Origin: an uncultured Lachnospiraceae bacterium
GTDB lineage: Bacteria > Bacillota > Clostridia > Lachnospirales > Lachnospiraceae
Reading direction: 5' to 3'
Assembly: GCA_944376125.1 (NCBI GenBank)
Contig: CALWBQ010000016.1
Coordinates: 1 to 64,000 of the forward strand
DNA length: 64,000 bases
Shown here: piece by piece, positions 8,104 through 19,540 of the stretch
How the letters are laid out: each line of letters begins with the position of its first letter
How positions within the stretch are numbered: the first letter of the stretch is position 1
Position numbers and translations under genes: made by a program
Notes under the pieces: generated by a model
The model's database searches: none
Told to the model about the DNA's origin: nothing
The model's input: only the letters and a program-made list of their open reading frames with translations

Positions 8104-9921
8104 CTATTGTGACGCGATTTTTTCCGCCAGTTCGTTCAGATACATCCATCGCTCCATCTTTTCCTCCAGAAGCCTCTCCTGCTCTTCTTTCTCCGCCATC
8201 AGCTCCTGGAGTCTGGAATAACTGCTGGCTGCTTTCTGGATCTCTCCGTCCAGCTCCCCAATCTTTGCCTCCAGTCCGGCAATTTCATCCTCGATCGTGT
8301 CCCACTCTCTCTGCTCTTTGTAAGTAAACCTTAATTTTCTCCCCTGGCTCTTCACCGCCTTTACAGCTTCTCTGGAGGAAGCTGCTTTTTCGGAAGGCTT
8401 TTTTCCAGTTTCCCCTGCCTGTCTGGCAGCTTCCATCTCCTGCCTTGCTGCCTGATAGTCGGTGAAGCCGCCCTCATACTGGCGAATTGCCCCGCCGCCC
8501 TCAAAGGCAAAGATCCGGCGCACGGTTCTGTCCAAAAAGTACCTGTCATGGGATACCGCCGCCACGATCACCTGAAAGCTGTCCAGGTAATCTTCCAGAA
8601 TCGTCAGCGTCTGGATATCCAGATCATTGGTGGGCTCGTCCAACAGGATTACATTTGGCGCATCCATCAAGATCTTCAGCAGATAAAGTCTTCGTCTCTC
8701 TCCTCCTGACAGGCTTCCGATCAGAGTGTAATGCATGTGGGACGGAAATAAAAACCGCTCCAGCATCTGACTGGCGCTGATACTCCCATCCTTTGTCTTT
8801 ACGTATTCCGCCACATTTTTGATATAGTCGATCACCCGCAGAGACTGATCCATGTCCTCGTTTTCCTGGGAAAAATATCCCATCCGCACAGTCTGTCCCA
8901 CCTCTACGGAACCAGAGTCCGGCTGCACCCACCCGGCAATTATTTTCATCAAGGTAGATTTTCCAGCCCCGTTTGGCCCAATAATGCCGATCCGGTCATT
9001 TTTAAGAAAGATGTAGGTAAAATCTTTAATCAGGATCTTGTCTCCATATGCCTTAGACACATGATCCACTTCCACCGTGGTTCTCCCCAGCCTGCTGGAG
9101 ATGGATTCCATTTCTACGTTTTTATCCGTCTCCGGCCCCTTCTGGTCACGCAGCGCCTCATAGCGCTGGATGTGGGCTTTCTGTTTTGTAGATCTGGCTC
9201 TGGCTCCCCGCTGCATCCATTCGATTTCCGTTCTCAGGATGGACTGGCGCTTCCGCTCTGAGGCGGCCTCCATATCCAGCCTCTCCGCCTTGCGTTTCAG
9301 GAAGCCCTCATAGTTCGTCTCGTAACTATACAGCTTTCCTTTATCCAGCTCTACGATCCGGTTGGCAACGCTATCCAGAAAATACCGGTCGTGAGTAATC
9401 ATCACCAGGGCACCCTTAAATTTCTTCAGGTACTCTTCCAGCCAGTCTGCCATCTCGCTGTCCAGATGGTTGGTGGGCTCGTCCAGAATCAGAAGTTCCG
9501 CTGTTGACAATAAAACGGACGCCAGCGCCGTTCTCTTTTTCTGTCCCCCTGACAGGGTTCCCATCCGCGCATCATAATCTTTCATGCCCAGGCGGTTCAG
9601 AATCGTTTTTGCCTGGCTCTCTATGTCCCAGACAGCGCCTTGGGACTCATTCCCCCTCAGGGCGGCTTCCAGCACTGTCTCCTGGGGATCAAATTCCGGA
9701 TTCTGTGGGAGATAACGGATATTCAGATTGCGCCCTCGCACTACGCTTCCGGAGTCCGGCTCCTCTTCCCCGGCAATGATCTTCAGCAGGGTCGATTTGC
9801 CGGTTCCGTTAATGCCGATTACACCAATCTTTTCCCCTTCCTGGATGGAAAATGATGTGTCATCAAAAAGCAGCCGCTCTGTATAAGATTTTGTCAAATG
9901 TTCTATCGTCACTAAATTCAT
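8104..9921 (-). CDS. ABC-F family ATPase (Uup/EttA-like translation factor)
   Basis: A soluble protein of 605 residues carries two ATP-binding cassettes and no membrane segments. NBD1 has Walker [10 protein letters not shown], signature LSGGQKKR and Walker [15 protein letters not shown]2 has [17 protein letters not shown] and [12 protein letters not shown] charged interdomain linker (about 215-300) corresponds to the P-site tRNA interaction motif, and the C-terminal 80 residues are a coiled coil as in Uup. ABC-F proteins act on the ribosome to relieve stalling, and some confer antibiotic protection; the Uup-like C-terminus argues for a housekeeping role. Its ATG overlaps the xth stop codon by four nt (ATGA), indicating translational coupling. 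Confidence 0.93.
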   Translation of the reverse strand: MNLVTIEHLTKSYTERLLFDDTSFSIQEGEKIGVIGINGTGKSTLLKIIAGEEEPDSGSVVRGRNLNIRYLPQNPEFDPQETVLEAALRGNESQGAVWDIESQAKTILNRLGMKDYDARMGTLSGGQKKRTALASVLLSTAELLILDEPTNHLDSEMADWLEEYLKKFKGALVMITHDRYFLDSVANRIVELDKGKLYSYETNYEGFLKRKAERLDMEAASERKRQSILRTEIEWMQRGARARSTKQKAHIQRYEALRDQKGPETDKNVEMESISSRLGRTTVEVDHVSKAYGDKILIKDFTYIFLKNDRIGIIGPNGAGKSTLMKIIAGWVQPDSGSVEVGQTVRMGYFSQENEDMDQSLRVIDYIKNVAEYVKTKDGSISASQMLERFLFPSHMHYTLIGSLSGGERRRLYLLKILMDAPNVILLDEPTNDLDIQTLTILEDYLDSFQVIVAAVSHDRYFLDRTVRRIFAFEGGGAIRQYEGGFTDYQAARQEMEAARQAGETGKKPSEKAASSREAVKAVKSQGRKLRFTYKEQREWDTIEDEIAGLEAKIGELDGEIQKAASSYSRLQELMAEKEEQERLLEEKMERWMYLNELAEKIASQ

Positions 9922-10673
9922 GCTATCACCAGCTCCACCGGGCAGTGGTCAGACCCCATAACTTCTGTGTGGATCGCCGCACTTACCAGCCTGTCCTTCA
10001 GCGCCTCAGACACGCAGAAATAGTCAATGCGCCACCCGGCATTCTTTGCCCGGGCCGAAAACCGGTAGGACCACCAGGAGTAGATGCCCTCCTGATCCGG
10101 ATAAAAATACCGGAAGGTGTCAATAAAGCCCGCATCCAGCAGGGCTGTAAATTTTCCTCTCTCCTCGTCGGTAAACCCGGCATTTTTCCGGTTGGTTTTG
10201 GGATTTTTCAGGTCAATCTCCTTGTGGGCCACATTCAGGTCGCCGCAGAAGATCACCGGTTTTGTCTTCTCCAGCCCCTTCAGATAGTTCAGAAAAGCGT
10301 CCTCCCACTCCATCCGGTAGTCCAGGCGGGCAAGCCCGTCCTGGGAATTCGGGGTGTAGCAGGTTATCACATAATAATCCTCAAACTCCGCCGTGATGAC
10401 CCGGCCCTCATGGTCGTGCTCCTCAATCCCGATCCCATATGTCACCGACAGAGGCTCCTCCTTGGTAAACATCGCAGTACCGGAATAGCCCTTCTTTTCT
10501 GCATAGTTCCAGTACTGAAAGTAGCCCGGAAGATCCAGGCTGATCTGCCCTTCCTGCAGCTTGCTCTCCTGGATGCAGAAGATATCTGCATCCGCCTCTT
10601 TAAAATAATCTAAAAAGCCTTTTCCAACACAGGCCCTCAATCCATTCACATTCCAGGATATTAATTTTTTCAC
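9918..10673 (-). CDS. xth: Exodeoxyribonuclease III
   Basis: This 251-residue enzyme of the exonuclease-endonuclease-phosphatase fold removes 3' blocks and cleaves AP sites in base-excision repair. Visible landmarks are [12 protein letters not shown] at the N-terminus, the Mg2+-binding QESKL, the catalytic GDLNVAH, SWWSYR and the C-terminal GSDHCPVEL. Length fits the ExoA/ExoIII family. The start is GTG, with AAGGAG seven nt upstream. It is the first gene of the operon with the ABC-F and GlgX-like genes. Confidence 0.95.
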   Translation of the reverse strand: MKKLISWNVNGLRACVGKGFLDYFKEADADIFCIQESKLQEGQISLDLPGYFQYWNYAEKKGYSGTAMFTKEEPLSVTYGIGIEEHDHEGRVITAEFEDYYVITCYTPNSQDGLARLDYRMEWEDAFLNYLKGLEKTKPVIFCGDLNVAHKEIDLKNPKTNRKNAGFTDEERGKFTALLDAGFIDTFRYFYPDQEGIYSWWSYRFSARAKNAGWRIDYFCVSEALKDRLVSAAIHTEVMGSDHCPVELVIA

Positions 10674-10729
10674 GAATTCTCTCCTTACATTGCAGTTATC
10701 GGCGCCCAGCGCCTGGTTTTCTGTATTTT

Positions 10730-10758
10730 AGTATAACATTTTACCCAGAATATGGGAA
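10730..10758 (-). promoter_or_regulatory. Probable promoter of the xth operon
   Basis: Minus-strand TTCCCA and TATACT are spaced 17 nt apart. The -10 is good and the -35 is weak. The leader between it and the GTG start contains a small GGCGC/GCGCC hairpin. Confidence 0.45.
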
Positions 10759-10789
10759 GAGGGGATTGAGATTTCTCCTCAGCTGCAGA

Positions 10790-10831
10790 AGGGGCCGCCC
10801 CTGCAGATCTACCCTGCAGGCAGCGGCCCCT
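10790..10831 (-). terminator. Stem-loop after the V-ATPase operon
   Basis: AGGGGCCGC pairs with GCGGCCCCT, with a nested CTGCAG pairing, 14 nt past the atpD stop. It is very stable but the minus-strand tail is not U-rich. It may be a weak or factor-dependent terminator, or an mRNA-stabilising end. Confidence 0.5.
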
Positions 10832-10844
10832 GTCATTGCTATTC

Positions 10845-11534
10845 TTAAATTTCCTCTACCACCGGCACGATCTCTTCTTCCCGCTCCTTATAGTGATGAG
10901 CAGATTCCAGCATCATGTCCTTCACCTTCATCAGGCGGGTCTGGGAACTTCTCTCATTCTCATCCAGCTTCATGGTGATGTAGCGGATGTTCTGCCGGGT
11001 CTCCGGGATAACCACATGCTCCAGCGCGTTGACGCGCCTTCTGGTTTTTTCAATCTCTGCCGCCATAAGCTGGCAGGATTTTTCACACTCCGCCAGGCGA
11101 AGCATATCCGGCAGGATATCTGCCAGACTCTTAACCGCATCGTCCAGATCCCCGGACGTGAAGGCCAGTCCGTATGAGTAGATGTCATTGGCATCCGAAC
11201 TCCTGGTCTTGTAGTGGAACACCGGCACCTCAACGCTCATAATGTTCTTGGTTTCTGTCTCCAGATAGACTTCCTGCTTGGGCGTCATCAGAGCCACCTT
11301 CAGAGTCTCATCAGACATGACAGAGCGGGCCAGAACAAAGTTCTGGTTCGCTGCGGCGATGCCGGCCTCCACCTTCTCTCTCAGTTCCTTGTTTTCTCTC
11401 ACCAGATCCAGAAACTGGCGCATTAATTCATCCCGCTTATCCTTCAGGAGCTTATGCCCCCGCACAGCCATCGCCAGCTTCCCCTTTAAACGGGTCAGCT
11501 CCATCCGGGTGGGATTTACGTGTTTTGCACTCAT
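10845..11534 (-). CDS. atpD: V-type ATP synthase subunit D
   Basis: The protein has 229 residues of mostly helical coiled coil and forms the central rotor shaft of the A/V-type ATPase that turns inside the A3B3 head. The N-terminus, NPTRMELTRLKGKLAMAVRGHKLLKDKRDELMR split by no gap, is the family hallmark; a second long helix ends near the C-terminus with TRLMKVKDMML. Length is normal. It is the last gene of the nine-gene operon, starting 19 nt after atpB. The purine-rich ribosome site GAAAGAGAG lies just before the ATG. Confidence 0.95.
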   Translation of the reverse strand: MSAKHVNPTRMELTRLKGKLAMAVRGHKLLKDKRDELMRQFLDLVRENKELREKVEAGIAAANQNFVLARSVMSDETLKVALMTPKQEVYLETETKNIMSVEVPVFHYKTRSSDANDIYSYGLAFTSGDLDDAVKSLADILPDMLRLAECEKSCQLMAAEIEKTRRRVNALEHVVIPETRQNIRYITMKLDENERSSQTRLMKVKDMMLESAHHYKEREEEIVPVVEEI

Positions 11535-11553
11535 GGCCTGTCAACTCTCTTTC

Positions 11554-12924
11554 CTAGGCGTCGTAATACTGATCAAGATACTGATCCTTAATTCGTTTCA
11601 GCTCGCTGCGGGGAAGGAGCCGTAACAGTTTCCAGCCAATCTCCATGGTCTCTTCAATATCCCGATCTGCATAATACCCCTGGGAGATGTATTCCTTTTC
11701 GAACTCATCAGCAAATTTGGCGTACAGCTTATCCATCTCCGTCAGGGCTGCCTCGCCCAGAACTACCATCAGCTCCTTGGCATCCTTGCCCCGGGCATAG
11801 GCTGCGAAGAGCTGGTTCATAACGTCAGCATGGTCGGCTCTGGTCTTGCCCTCGCCAATTCCCTTATCCTTCAGACGGGACAGGGACGGCAGAACATCGA
11901 TCGGCGGAGCAATGCTCTTGCGGTAAAGCTCACGGCTCAGGATGATCTGTCCTTCCGTAATGTACCCGGTCAGGTCAGGGATGGGATGGGTCTTGTCATC
12001 CTCCGGCATAGACAGGATAGGAATCAGCGTGATAGAGCCGTTCTTTCCTTTCTGGCGGCCTGCTCTCTCATACAGAGAAGCCAGGTCTGTGTACATATAT
12101 CCCGGATAGCCCCGGCGGCCTGGAACCTCCTTCCGGGCAGCAGAGATCTCCCGAAGTGCGTCTGCATAGTTGGTAATGTCTGTCAGGATTACCAGGACGT
12201 GCATATTTTTCTCAAACGCCAGATATTCAGCTGCGGTCAGTGCCATTCTCGGAGTTGCAATACGCTCTACAGCCGGATCATTAGCCAGATTGATAAACAT
12301 AACACTGCGGTCAATAGCCCCGGTTTCCTTAAAGCTCTCCATAAAGAAGTTTGCTTCCTCAAAGGTAATTCCCATTGCGGCAAATACAACAGCAAAGGGC
12401 TCATCGGTTCCTCGCACCTTCGCCTGCCTTGCAATCTGAGCCGCCAGGTTAGCATGGGGAAGTCCGGATGCTGAGAAAATCGGCAGCTTCTGTCCTCTGA
12501 CCAGAGTGTTCAGCCCGTCAATCGCTGAGATTCCAGTCTGGATAAATTCCTGCGGGTAGCTTCTTGCTGCAGGATTGATAGGCAGGCCATTGATGTCCCG
12601 GCGCTCCTCCGGAAGAATCTCCGGTCCTCCATCGATGGGACGTCCAAGGCCGTCAAACATGCGGCTCAGCATGTCCTCCGACACGCCAAGCTCCATAGTC
12701 CGTCCCAGAAAGCGTACCTTGCTGGATTCCAGGTTGATGCCGGTTGCAGACTCAAACAGCTGCACCAGGGCATTGCCCCCGTCAATCTCCAGAACCTTGC
12801 ACCGGCGCCGCTCCCCGCTGGCCAGCTCAATCTCGCCGAGCTCATCGTAGGTAACTCCGGAAACGCCCCGCACCAGCATCAGGGGGCCTGCTACCTCTTG
12901 TATTGTTCTATATTCCTTGGGCAT
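11554..12924 (-). CDS. atpB: V-type ATP synthase subunit B
   Basis: The 456-residue non-catalytic subunit alternates with A in the A3B3 head and completes the nucleotide site. The central ATPase domain contains [20 protein letters not shown] in place of a functional Walker A, as expected for [23 protein letters not shown] is the family signature region, and the C-terminal helical domain follows. Start and upstream stop overlap as TAATG, so translation is coupled to atpA. Length is standard. Confidence 0.96.
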   Translation of the reverse strand: MPKEYRTIQEVAGPLMLVRGVSGVTYDELGEIELASGERRRCKVLEIDGGNALVQLFESATGINLESSKVRFLGRTMELGVSEDMLSRMFDGLGRPIDGGPEILPEERRDINGLPINPAARSYPQEFIQTGISAIDGLNTLVRGQKLPIFSASGLPHANLAAQIARQAKVRGTDEPFAVVFAAMGITFEEANFFMESFKETGAIDRSVMFINLANDPAVERIATPRMALTAAEYLAFEKNMHVLVILTDITNYADALREISAARKEVPGRRGYPGYMYTDLASLYERAGRQKGKNGSITLIPILSMPEDDKTHPIPDLTGYITEGQIILSRELYRKSIAPPIDVLPSLSRLKDKGIGEGKTRADHADVMNQLFAAYARGKDAKELMVVLGEAALTEMDKLYAKFADEFEKEYISQGYYADRDIEETMEIGWKLLRLLPRSELKRIKDQYLDQYYDA

Positions 12925-14699
12925 TACAGATCCTCCTTTCTGCTCAGCTCTTCTGCGATTTCCTTCTTCAGAGTGTCTATGATCTCGCTGTAGGCTCCCT
13001 CCAGCTTGTCCTCTTCTGTGTATTTAAAGCGCCCGATAGCCTCACGAACCGGAAGAGCAACCAGGCCCTCTATATCCGCGCCCTTATCCAAAGCCTCTAC
13101 AGACTGGTCGAAATAAGCCAAGATCAGTTTCATCATCATCTGCTGCTTATTCAGGGATGTATAAGTATCCGTCTCATGGAATGCGTTCTGATGGAGGAAG
13201 TCCTCGCGGATGGATCTGGCTGCCTCCAGCTTCAGCCGGTCCGGAGCGGAGAGCGCATCCATGCCGACAAGCTGTACGATCTCATTTAATTCCGATTCTT
13301 CCTGCAGAAGCCGCATCAGCCTGGCCCTGAGCGCCGTCCACTGGGGATCCACATGCTCATTGAACCAGGGTTCCAGGGTATCCACATACAGGGAATAGCT
13401 GGTCAGCCAGTTAATAGCCGGGAAGTGGCGCTTGTAGGCCAGATCCGCATCCAGTCCCCAGAATACTTTTACAATGCGGAGGGTCGCCTGGCTTACCGGC
13501 TCAGAGATATCGCCGCCTGGCGGAGATACCGCACCGATTACAGAAAGGGCGCCCTCTCTCCCTTCTGTCCCCAGGGAGATCACGCGGCCGGCCCGCTCAT
13601 AAAACTGCGCCAGGCGAGAACCCAGGTAAGCTGGGTAGCCTTCCTCACCGGGCATCTCTTCCAGACGGCCGGACATCTCTCGCAGAGCCTCCGCCCACCG
13701 GGATGTAGAGTCTGCCATCAGAGCCACAGAATATCCCATGTCACGGAAATATTCTGCGATAGAAATTCCTGTATAGATGGAAGCCTCACGGGCTGCCACA
13801 GGCATATCGGAAGTATTGGCAATGAGCACAGTCCTCTCCATCAGGGACTTCCCGGTCTTGGGATCTTTCAGCTCCGGGAACTCATTCAATACGTCCGTCA
13901 TCTCGTTTCCGCGCTCACCGCATCCGATGTAGACCACGATATCTGCATCAGCCCACTTGGCCAGCTGGTGCTGAACCACTGTCTTTCCGGAACCGAAAGG
14001 CCCCGGCACTGCGGCCACGCCGCCCTTGGCAATGGGGAACAGGGTGTCGATAACCCTCTGCCCGGTAACCAGCGGCATTGCAGGTGACAATTTATTTTTG
14101 TAGGGACGTCCCCGGCGCACCGGCCACCTCTGCATCAGCGTCAGGGAATGCACCTGCCCATTCTCATCGGTGATCTCTGCGATCTGCTCCTCTACCGTGT
14201 ACTCCCCGGCAGAAATTTTGGTTAGGGTTCCCTTCAGGTTCGGGGGAACCATGATCTTCTGTACGACAACTTCAGTCTCCTGAACAGTGCCGATAATATC
14301 CCCTCCGGTCACCTGTGCCCCCACGGCCGCCTGAGGCGCAAAGGCCCATTTTTTCTCTCTGTCCAGAGAAGGCACCTCCACACCTCTTGTCAGAAGGTTC
14401 CCGCCGGTCTTTTCCATGATCTTATCCAGAGGTCTCTGAATCCCATCGTAGATACTGCCGATCAGCCCTGGCCCCAGCTCAACGCTCATCGGAACGCCGG
14501 TGGACTCCACCGGTTCCCCAGGCCCCAGCCCGGACGTCTCCTCGTATACCTGGATGGATGCCTGATCCCCGTGGATCTCTATGATCTCGCCTATCAGACG
14601 CCGGCTGCTGACGCGAACCACGTCGAACATGTTAGCATCCCGCATCCCCTCTGCAATTACCAGAGGCCCGGCGACTTTTTTAATAACGCCTTTGCTCAT
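12924..14699 (-). CDS. atpA: V-type ATP synthase catalytic subunit A
   Basis: The 591-residue catalytic subunit has an N-terminal beta barrel, then the A-specific non-homologous insertion (about 110-200), then the ATPase core with Walker [14 protein letters not shown] near residue 235. Walker B and [20 protein letters not shown] match the family. It hydrolyses or makes ATP in the cytoplasmic V1 head. Preceded by GGAGG and only three nt after the F subunit gene. All core residues look intact. Confidence 0.97.
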   Translation of the reverse strand: MSKGVIKKVAGPLVIAEGMRDANMFDVVRVSSRRLIGEIIEIHGDQASIQVYEETSGLGPGEPVESTGVPMSVELGPGLIGSIYDGIQRPLDKIMEKTGGNLLTRGVEVPSLDREKKWAFAPQAAVGAQVTGGDIIGTVQETEVVVQKIMVPPNLKGTLTKISAGEYTVEEQIAEITDENGQVHSLTLMQRWPVRRGRPYKNKLSPAMPLVTGQRVIDTLFPIAKGGVAAVPGPFGSGKTVVQHQLAKWADADIVVYIGCGERGNEMTDVLNEFPELKDPKTGKSLMERTVLIANTSDMPVAAREASIYTGISIAEYFRDMGYSVALMADSTSRWAEALREMSGRLEEMPGEEGYPAYLGSRLAQFYERAGRVISLGTEGREGALSVIGAVSPPGGDISEPVSQATLRIVKVFWGLDADLAYKRHFPAINWLTSYSLYVDTLEPWFNEHVDPQWTALRARLMRLLQEESELNEIVQLVGMDALSAPDRLKLEAARSIREDFLHQNAFHETDTYTSLNKQQMMMKLILAYFDQSVEALDKGADIEGLVALPVREAIGRFKYTEEDKLEGAYSEIIDTLKKEIAEELSRKEDL

Positions 14700-14702
14700 C
14701 TT

Positions 14703-15035
14703 CTACCTCCTCGTTGCCTGATTATTAAATATAATATCCGTTCCCACTGCCCGCTCTACGGACTTCTTCACTGCCATGATGCCGCGCCCCGTATTGCCGG
14801 ACACGCCGGGTATCAGGATGATCGCAGGGAGATCTGATTCCTTATAGCGGTCGATCTCGGCCTCAATCTTCTCTGCCAGGCCCTCTGTCAGGTAAATGAC
14901 GGCGTAATCGTTTTCTGCCAGTTCCCGCAGTTTCTTTCCTGCATCGGCCGGATCCTCCATGGGAAACAGATCCAGTCCCAGGGCTGCAAATCCATAAATA
15001 CTGTCCATATCGCCCATAACTGCAATTCTATACAT
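14703..15035 (-). CDS. atpF: V-type ATP synthase subunit F
   Basis: This 110-residue small central-stalk subunit binds D and can modulate coupling. The Rossmann-like fold begins MYRIAVMGDMDSIYGFAALG and continues with DYAVIYLTEGLA and PAIILIPGVSG, all typical. It starts inside the 3' end of atpC (8-nt overlap), so it depends on atpC translation. Confidence 0.94.
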   Translation of the reverse strand: MYRIAVMGDMDSIYGFAALGLDLFPMEDPADAGKKLRELAENDYAVIYLTEGLAEKIEAEIDRYKESDLPAIILIPGVSGNTGRGIMAVKKSVERAVGTDIIFNNQATRR

Positions 15036-15990
15036 ACATTTCCCTTACCCTTTCCCGGATAGACTCCTGGGAAAGCTGATGGCGCTTCCCGGAGAGTATG
15101 ATCCGAACCGATTTGATTTCATTCTCCCGAGCCAGGATATAGGCCGCAAGGGGCGAGAGTCCAAATGGATTGTATCTCTGAGGCTTCAGCCTGCGGATCA
15201 TCAGATTGTCGCACCAGCGCTCAAAAGCCGATATTGAGCGGCGCAGTTCCTCCGCCCCATCTGAATATGGCGTCTTCTCCAAATACAGACAGATTCCCTC
15301 TGTGCCTTTCTCCGCGGCATCGATCAGCTCCTCTTTGTCCAGGGTCTCGCAGGGCGCCAGGGCGTCCTCCAGAAATTTTCTCCCTTTTCCCGTCCGGACA
15401 GAGCGCACTGCCATCTTGATATCCGCCGCCGCAACCGTAAGTTCTCCGTACATCTTTAGGAAGTCATCTCCGGACTCTTTTCCGGCCTTCTCCACCGCTT
15501 CCAGCGCTGCCCGGTCCAATATAATATCGCACAGCTGACCATTCCCGGTCTGCATCATTACCCGGTATGCCCGCTCTGCCGGCTCCTGCATCTCTTTGGG
15601 GAGCTCCCCGAATTTTCTATTTTTGACCGCTTTTCTGATATTATCCGCCTCGATCGTCCCCTGATCCGAAAAGACTTCCGGTCTGGGTGTCTGGAGATAG
15701 GCTTCCTTTATGGCTGCCTTCAGATTGTGGTAATCATTGACATATAAAAATACGTCAAAAGGCGACATATCGCTTACCAGCTCCCGGATCAGGTTCCAGG
15801 TCTTTTCTCTTTCAGCCTCCAGCATAGCCTCATCATCCGCCTCTTCCTTCCAGCCTTTTTCCTTCAGAAGGCGGATACAGTCTTCGCTGCTGGCTGCCCC
15901 TATCAGCTGCTCCAGAAAATCTCCCGTAAGCAAGGTTAATTCTTTTCCGCGAATCCGGGCGACCGCGTAAGCATATTCCATACCTGCCAT
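15028..15990 (-). CDS. atpC: V-type ATP synthase subunit C
   Basis: The 320-residue, almost all-helical subunit (homologue of eukaryotic subunit d) forms the funnel linking the central stalk to the K ring. YAYAVARIRGKELTLLTGDFLEQLI at the N-terminus and the closing NPFGLSPLAAYILARENEIK are characteristic. The ATG at 15990 is preceded by AGGAGG that overlaps the atpE end; an alternative ATG three codons later is possible. It overlaps atpF by 8 nt. Confidence 0.93.
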   Translation of the reverse strand: MAGMEYAYAVARIRGKELTLLTGDFLEQLIGAASSEDCIRLLKEKGWKEEADDEAMLEAEREKTWNLIRELVSDMSPFDVFLYVNDYHNLKAAIKEAYLQTPRPEVFSDQGTIEADNIRKAVKNRKFGELPKEMQEPAERAYRVMMQTGNGQLCDIILDRAALEAVEKAGKESGDDFLKMYGELTVAAADIKMAVRSVRTGKGRKFLEDALAPCETLDKEELIDAAEKGTEGICLYLEKTPYSDGAEELRRSISAFERWCDNLMIRRLKPQRYNPFGLSPLAAYILARENEIKSVRIILSGKRHQLSQESIRERVREMYV

Positions 15991-15994
15991 TCCA

Positions 15995-16606
15995 TCACCC
16001 CTCCTGTCCGTCTGCCGAAAACAGGGCTTTGTGGGCTATATCCTGAAGCCGCTCATAAGCGGAATCGATCAGATCGTCAAAATCTCCGTTCTCCTCAATG
16101 CCTCCATATACAAGGACAAATCCTGACCCCATATCCCGGGTCTCCTCTGAAATCTCCAGGGATGCCCCTTTCTCAGCCAGCAGGCCGTTGAGCTTCTTTT
16201 CGAAATCTGCGGGAAGGCGCTTTTTGTCCTCCGCTGACAGAACCATTTTCCCCGTTCCTGGGTGGGCGCTTTTTACCGCCAGCTTTATAAGGCAGTCAAA
16301 ATATCGCTCTTCATCCATGGACTTCAGTTCTCTTCGCGCTCCCTCGATGGCTTCCCGGATCAGCTCCTGCTTCTGCGCCAGGATTCCCTGTCCCTTTTTC
16401 AGCTCTGCCGCAGATTTTCCACGGGCCAGAATCTGCTTGACAGACTGCTTTGACCGCCGTTCTATCTCAGCACATTCCTTGTCGGCCTCCGCCAGGGCTG
16501 CTTCCCTGATCCTCTGTGCTTCGGCCGCTGCTTCCCCGGCAATGCTCTGCACCTGGGCCCTGGATTCCTCCTGGATCTGGCTGATGATTTTTTCTAGTCC
16601 CGCCAT
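15995..16606 (-). CDS. atpE: V-type ATP synthase subunit E
   Basis: The 203-residue peripheral stalk subunit has an N-terminal Ala/Glu/Arg-rich helix (about 1-110) that pairs with the H/G subunit, and a globular C-terminal domain with DMGSGFVLVYGGIEENGDFD. It anchors the A3B3 head against rotation. The start has GGAG seven nt upstream. The stop lies four nt before atpC. Confidence 0.92.
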   Translation of the reverse strand: MAGLEKIISQIQEESRAQVQSIAGEAAAEAQRIREAALAEADKECAEIERRSKQSVKQILARGKSAAELKKGQGILAQKQELIREAIEGARRELKSMDEERYFDCLIKLAVKSAHPGTGKMVLSAEDKKRLPADFEKKLNGLLAEKGASLEISEETRDMGSGFVLVYGGIEENGDFDDLIDSAYERLQDIAHKALFSADGQEG

Positions 16607-16642
16607 CTCTTTCTCCTTTCTGCGTTTTTCTCTTCAGGTCTT

Positions 16643-17128
<486 letters not shown>

Positions 17129-19144
17129 TTAAATATCCTCCTTGACTTTGTAATATTTTGTGTGTACTGCAAAGGGATGGAATTTCCTTCCGCCTCCCTC
17201 ATAAAATTTTCCAAAAAACTCTACAAATTCCAGACGGTTGGTGTGGACGTAAGCGCCCAGCGCATTGATTGCCAGATTCAGCGCGTGTCCGATGAGAAAT
17301 ACCAGAATGAATGCGATCGCTCCTGGAATACTGTTTCCCATCATACTGCCCATTTTATTAAATACCGTCGAGATTACGCTGGTGGCAAGCCCCAAGGCCA
17401 GAAGCCGGGAGTAGGACAGAATATCGCTCAAATATGAGGTGATTCCGTAAGCTCCATATAAACCCTTCAGAAGCCGCTTGCCCCAGTTTTTGGATTCCCT
17501 TCCGCTGGTAAACACGATTCCTACCAGTCCGATCACGGCGATTACGGCCGCCGCTGTTCCGACACCTGCGGGAAGGGTGAATCCCAGTCCCAGCATGGAA
17601 GTCACCATCTCTATGGTCAGCATGTAGACAATCGCTCCGCCAACCAGCATATACCAGAATATGACATCGTAAATGCCATCTGCGATCTGACCGTTTTTCA
17701 AGCATGAGTACAGCTTAACGCCAAGCCCCAGAAACAGATGGATGATTCCCACTGAGAAGGAGAACACCAGCATCTTCATGGGAATGCTTACTGGCTCAAA
17801 CCACAGCGGAGCCAGCCGGATATCCGGGCGGTTGAAAAATGTTGTGGCAATTACGTTGACAGAATCCCCAAAGAAGCTGCCGAACATAAACCCCCAAAAT
17901 GTGGTGGATATCCCGCAATAGAGAAACAGCTTCAGAGCCTTTTTCAGCCCCGGCTCCATGCCCGGGAACTTTTTGATGCAGAACGCACAGGCCGCCACCA
18001 TAATAATCCCGTAGGCCGCGTCAGAAAGCATCAGGCCGAACAAAATATAATAGGAAAGGGCCACCACCATGGACGGATCATCCTCCCCTTTTGCCGGCAG
18101 GCTGTAGCTCTCCACGATTGTCTCTACCGGAGCGGCGAAGGCATTGTTCTCCAACAGCACCGGCGTGTCCTCATCTGCTCCCGGATCTGAAAGCTCCACT
18201 GCAAGAGTATAGCTGCTCTCCAGGAGATCCTTCAGCTGCTGAGCCTTGTCGGCTGGGACATAGCCGGTGATGGCAAACGTCTTCGGCGACTGGGCCAATC
18301 CCCCCAGTACTTGGTACTTCTCTGCCCGCATGGTATAATAATCCAGAGCAAACTTCAGGTATTCCCGCTCCGATGCCATCGCAGTGATCGCTTCTTCAAT
18401 CTCTTTAATCCGAGCCTTTACTTTTGCCAGTTCTTCTTCCAGCTCCCGTTTCTGCTCAGCCGGTATCTCTGAAGTAAATGGAGCTTTCACGAACTTCATT
18501 TCCTTCAGGGCGGTGTTCACCTGCTCCCGCTGCTGCCGCGTACAAACAATAAAAAGACAGGTCTGCTCCTTTGATCCGCTTACCACGGTGACATCTGCAC
18601 TGTCAGCCTCAGGTGCGAGGCTGCGGATCTTTTCAGCCGCCTGCTCCGCCGTGAGGCCCTCCGGCACCGTTCCGATAAATGCCGCGGCTTTCTTTGTCCC
18701 CTTAAAGTCAAGGGGAAGATCGAATGACTGCCACGGCACCAGCATATCAAGCTGCTGCTCCAGCCTGGGGACTTCTGCCTTCTGTTCCCCGATTTCTTTC
18801 ACCAGAGCAATCAGCCGCTTCGCCGACTCCATTGCCTTTTCCTGCATCGCCGACTTTTCCTGGTACTCTTCCCAGGTCAGGACCTTCCTCCCCTCCAGCG
18901 ACGCTGCCAGCCCTTTCCCCTCGGGAGCATAGTCGTGGAGGATCGCCACCGCCTGAGTCAGCTCATCCGCATTCTTTTCAAATTGGAGCCGGGATTTCGT
19001 CACATCCATTTTATGGAATGTCTCGTCCTCCTGCAGATCATCGCTGATCTCCAGAACCCCCTGGCGCTGCAGGCACTCCAGGGTTCCCTTGCGGTCCTTC
19101 TTCAGGCCGCAGACCAGCATTTTCTTCATAGGCACTACTGCCAA
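17129..19144 (-). CDS. atpI: V-type ATP synthase subunit I
   Basis: The 671-residue stator subunit has an N-terminal cytoplasmic half (about 1-340, helical/coiled coil) and a C-terminal half with seven to eight membrane helices that forms the ion channel beside the K ring. SYYILFGLMLSDAAYG and the late segment SYSRLLALGLATSVI include the family's conserved arginine for ion passage. The best start is TTG at 19144, with AGGAGG eight nt upstream; the first in-frame ATG (19129) is too far from that site. It follows atpH by 16 nt. Confidence 0.95.
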   Translation of the reverse strand: MAVVPMKKMLVCGLKKDRKGTLECLQRQGVLEISDDLQEDETFHKMDVTKSRLQFEKNADELTQAVAILHDYAPEGKGLAASLEGRKVLTWEEYQEKSAMQEKAMESAKRLIALVKEIGEQKAEVPRLEQQLDMLVPWQSFDLPLDFKGTKKAAAFIGTVPEGLTAEQAAEKIRSLAPEADSADVTVVSGSKEQTCLFIVCTRQQREQVNTALKEMKFVKAPFTSEIPAEQKRELEEELAKVKARIKEIEEAITAMASEREYLKFALDYYTMRAEKYQVLGGLAQSPKTFAITGYVPADKAQQLKDLLESSYTLAVELSDPGADEDTPVLLENNAFAAPVETIVESYSLPAKGEDDPSMVVALSYYILFGLMLSDAAYGIIMVAACAFCIKKFPGMEPGLKKALKLFLYCGISTTFWGFMFGSFFGDSVNVIATTFFNRPDIRLAPLWFEPVSIPMKMLVFSFSVGIIHLFLGLGVKLYSCLKNGQIADGIYDVIFWYMLVGGAIVYMLTIEMVTSMLGLGFTLPAGVGTAAAVIAVIGLVGIVFTSGRESKNWGKRLLKGLYGAYGITSYLSDILSYSRLLALGLATSVISTVFNKMGSMMGNSIPGAIAFILVFLIGHALNLAINALGAYVHTNRLEFVEFFGKFYEGGGRKFHPFAVHTKYYKVKEDI

Positions 19145-19160
19145 TCCAAACCCCTCCTTC

Positions 19161-19469
19161 CTACAGCAATTCTGCCAGGATCGCCTGGACTGCCTGCTGC
19201 TGCCGCGTCTTAGCGGCCTCCCGCAGCCGCTCTCCCTCGGCTTCCATCTCTGCTTTCGCTGCTTCCATCATTTGCTCCACCTGCGCTTTGGCGGCGTCAT
19301 CCGCCTTCTGCCGCGCCGCATTTGCGGCCTGGATCCTGGCGGCTTTCTCTGCCTGAGCCTGCTCCTTTGCCTGGGCTATCACCTGCTCCGCCTGCCTGGA
19401 AGCCTCTTTCTCATCCGCTTCTGCAGCCGTCTCTGCTCTTCGGATCGCTTCGATAATCTCCTGGGCCAA
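19161..19469 (-). CDS. atpH: V-type ATP synthase subunit H/G (peripheral stalk coiled coil)
   Basis: The product is 102 residues, extremely rich in Ala, Glu, Gln, Lys and Arg, and predicted to be one long helix. Sequence identity to named families is hard to see because of composition. Its size, coiled-coil nature and place as first gene directly before atpI match AhaH/NtpF-type stalk subunits that pair with E. The start is TTG at 19469, supported by AAAGGAGGAG five to six nt upstream; there is no alternative ATG. Confidence 0.8.
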   Translation of the reverse strand: MAQEIIEAIRRAETAAEADEKEASRQAEQVIAQAKEQAQAEKAARIQAANAARQKADDAAKAQVEQMMEAAKAEMEAEGERLREAAKTRQQQAVQAILAELL

Positions 19470-19540
19470 ACCTTCTCCTCCTTTCCATGTTGTCTCATAA
19501 TTTCTGTAATTCTTTCTTCACAGAAAGACAATATACTGTC

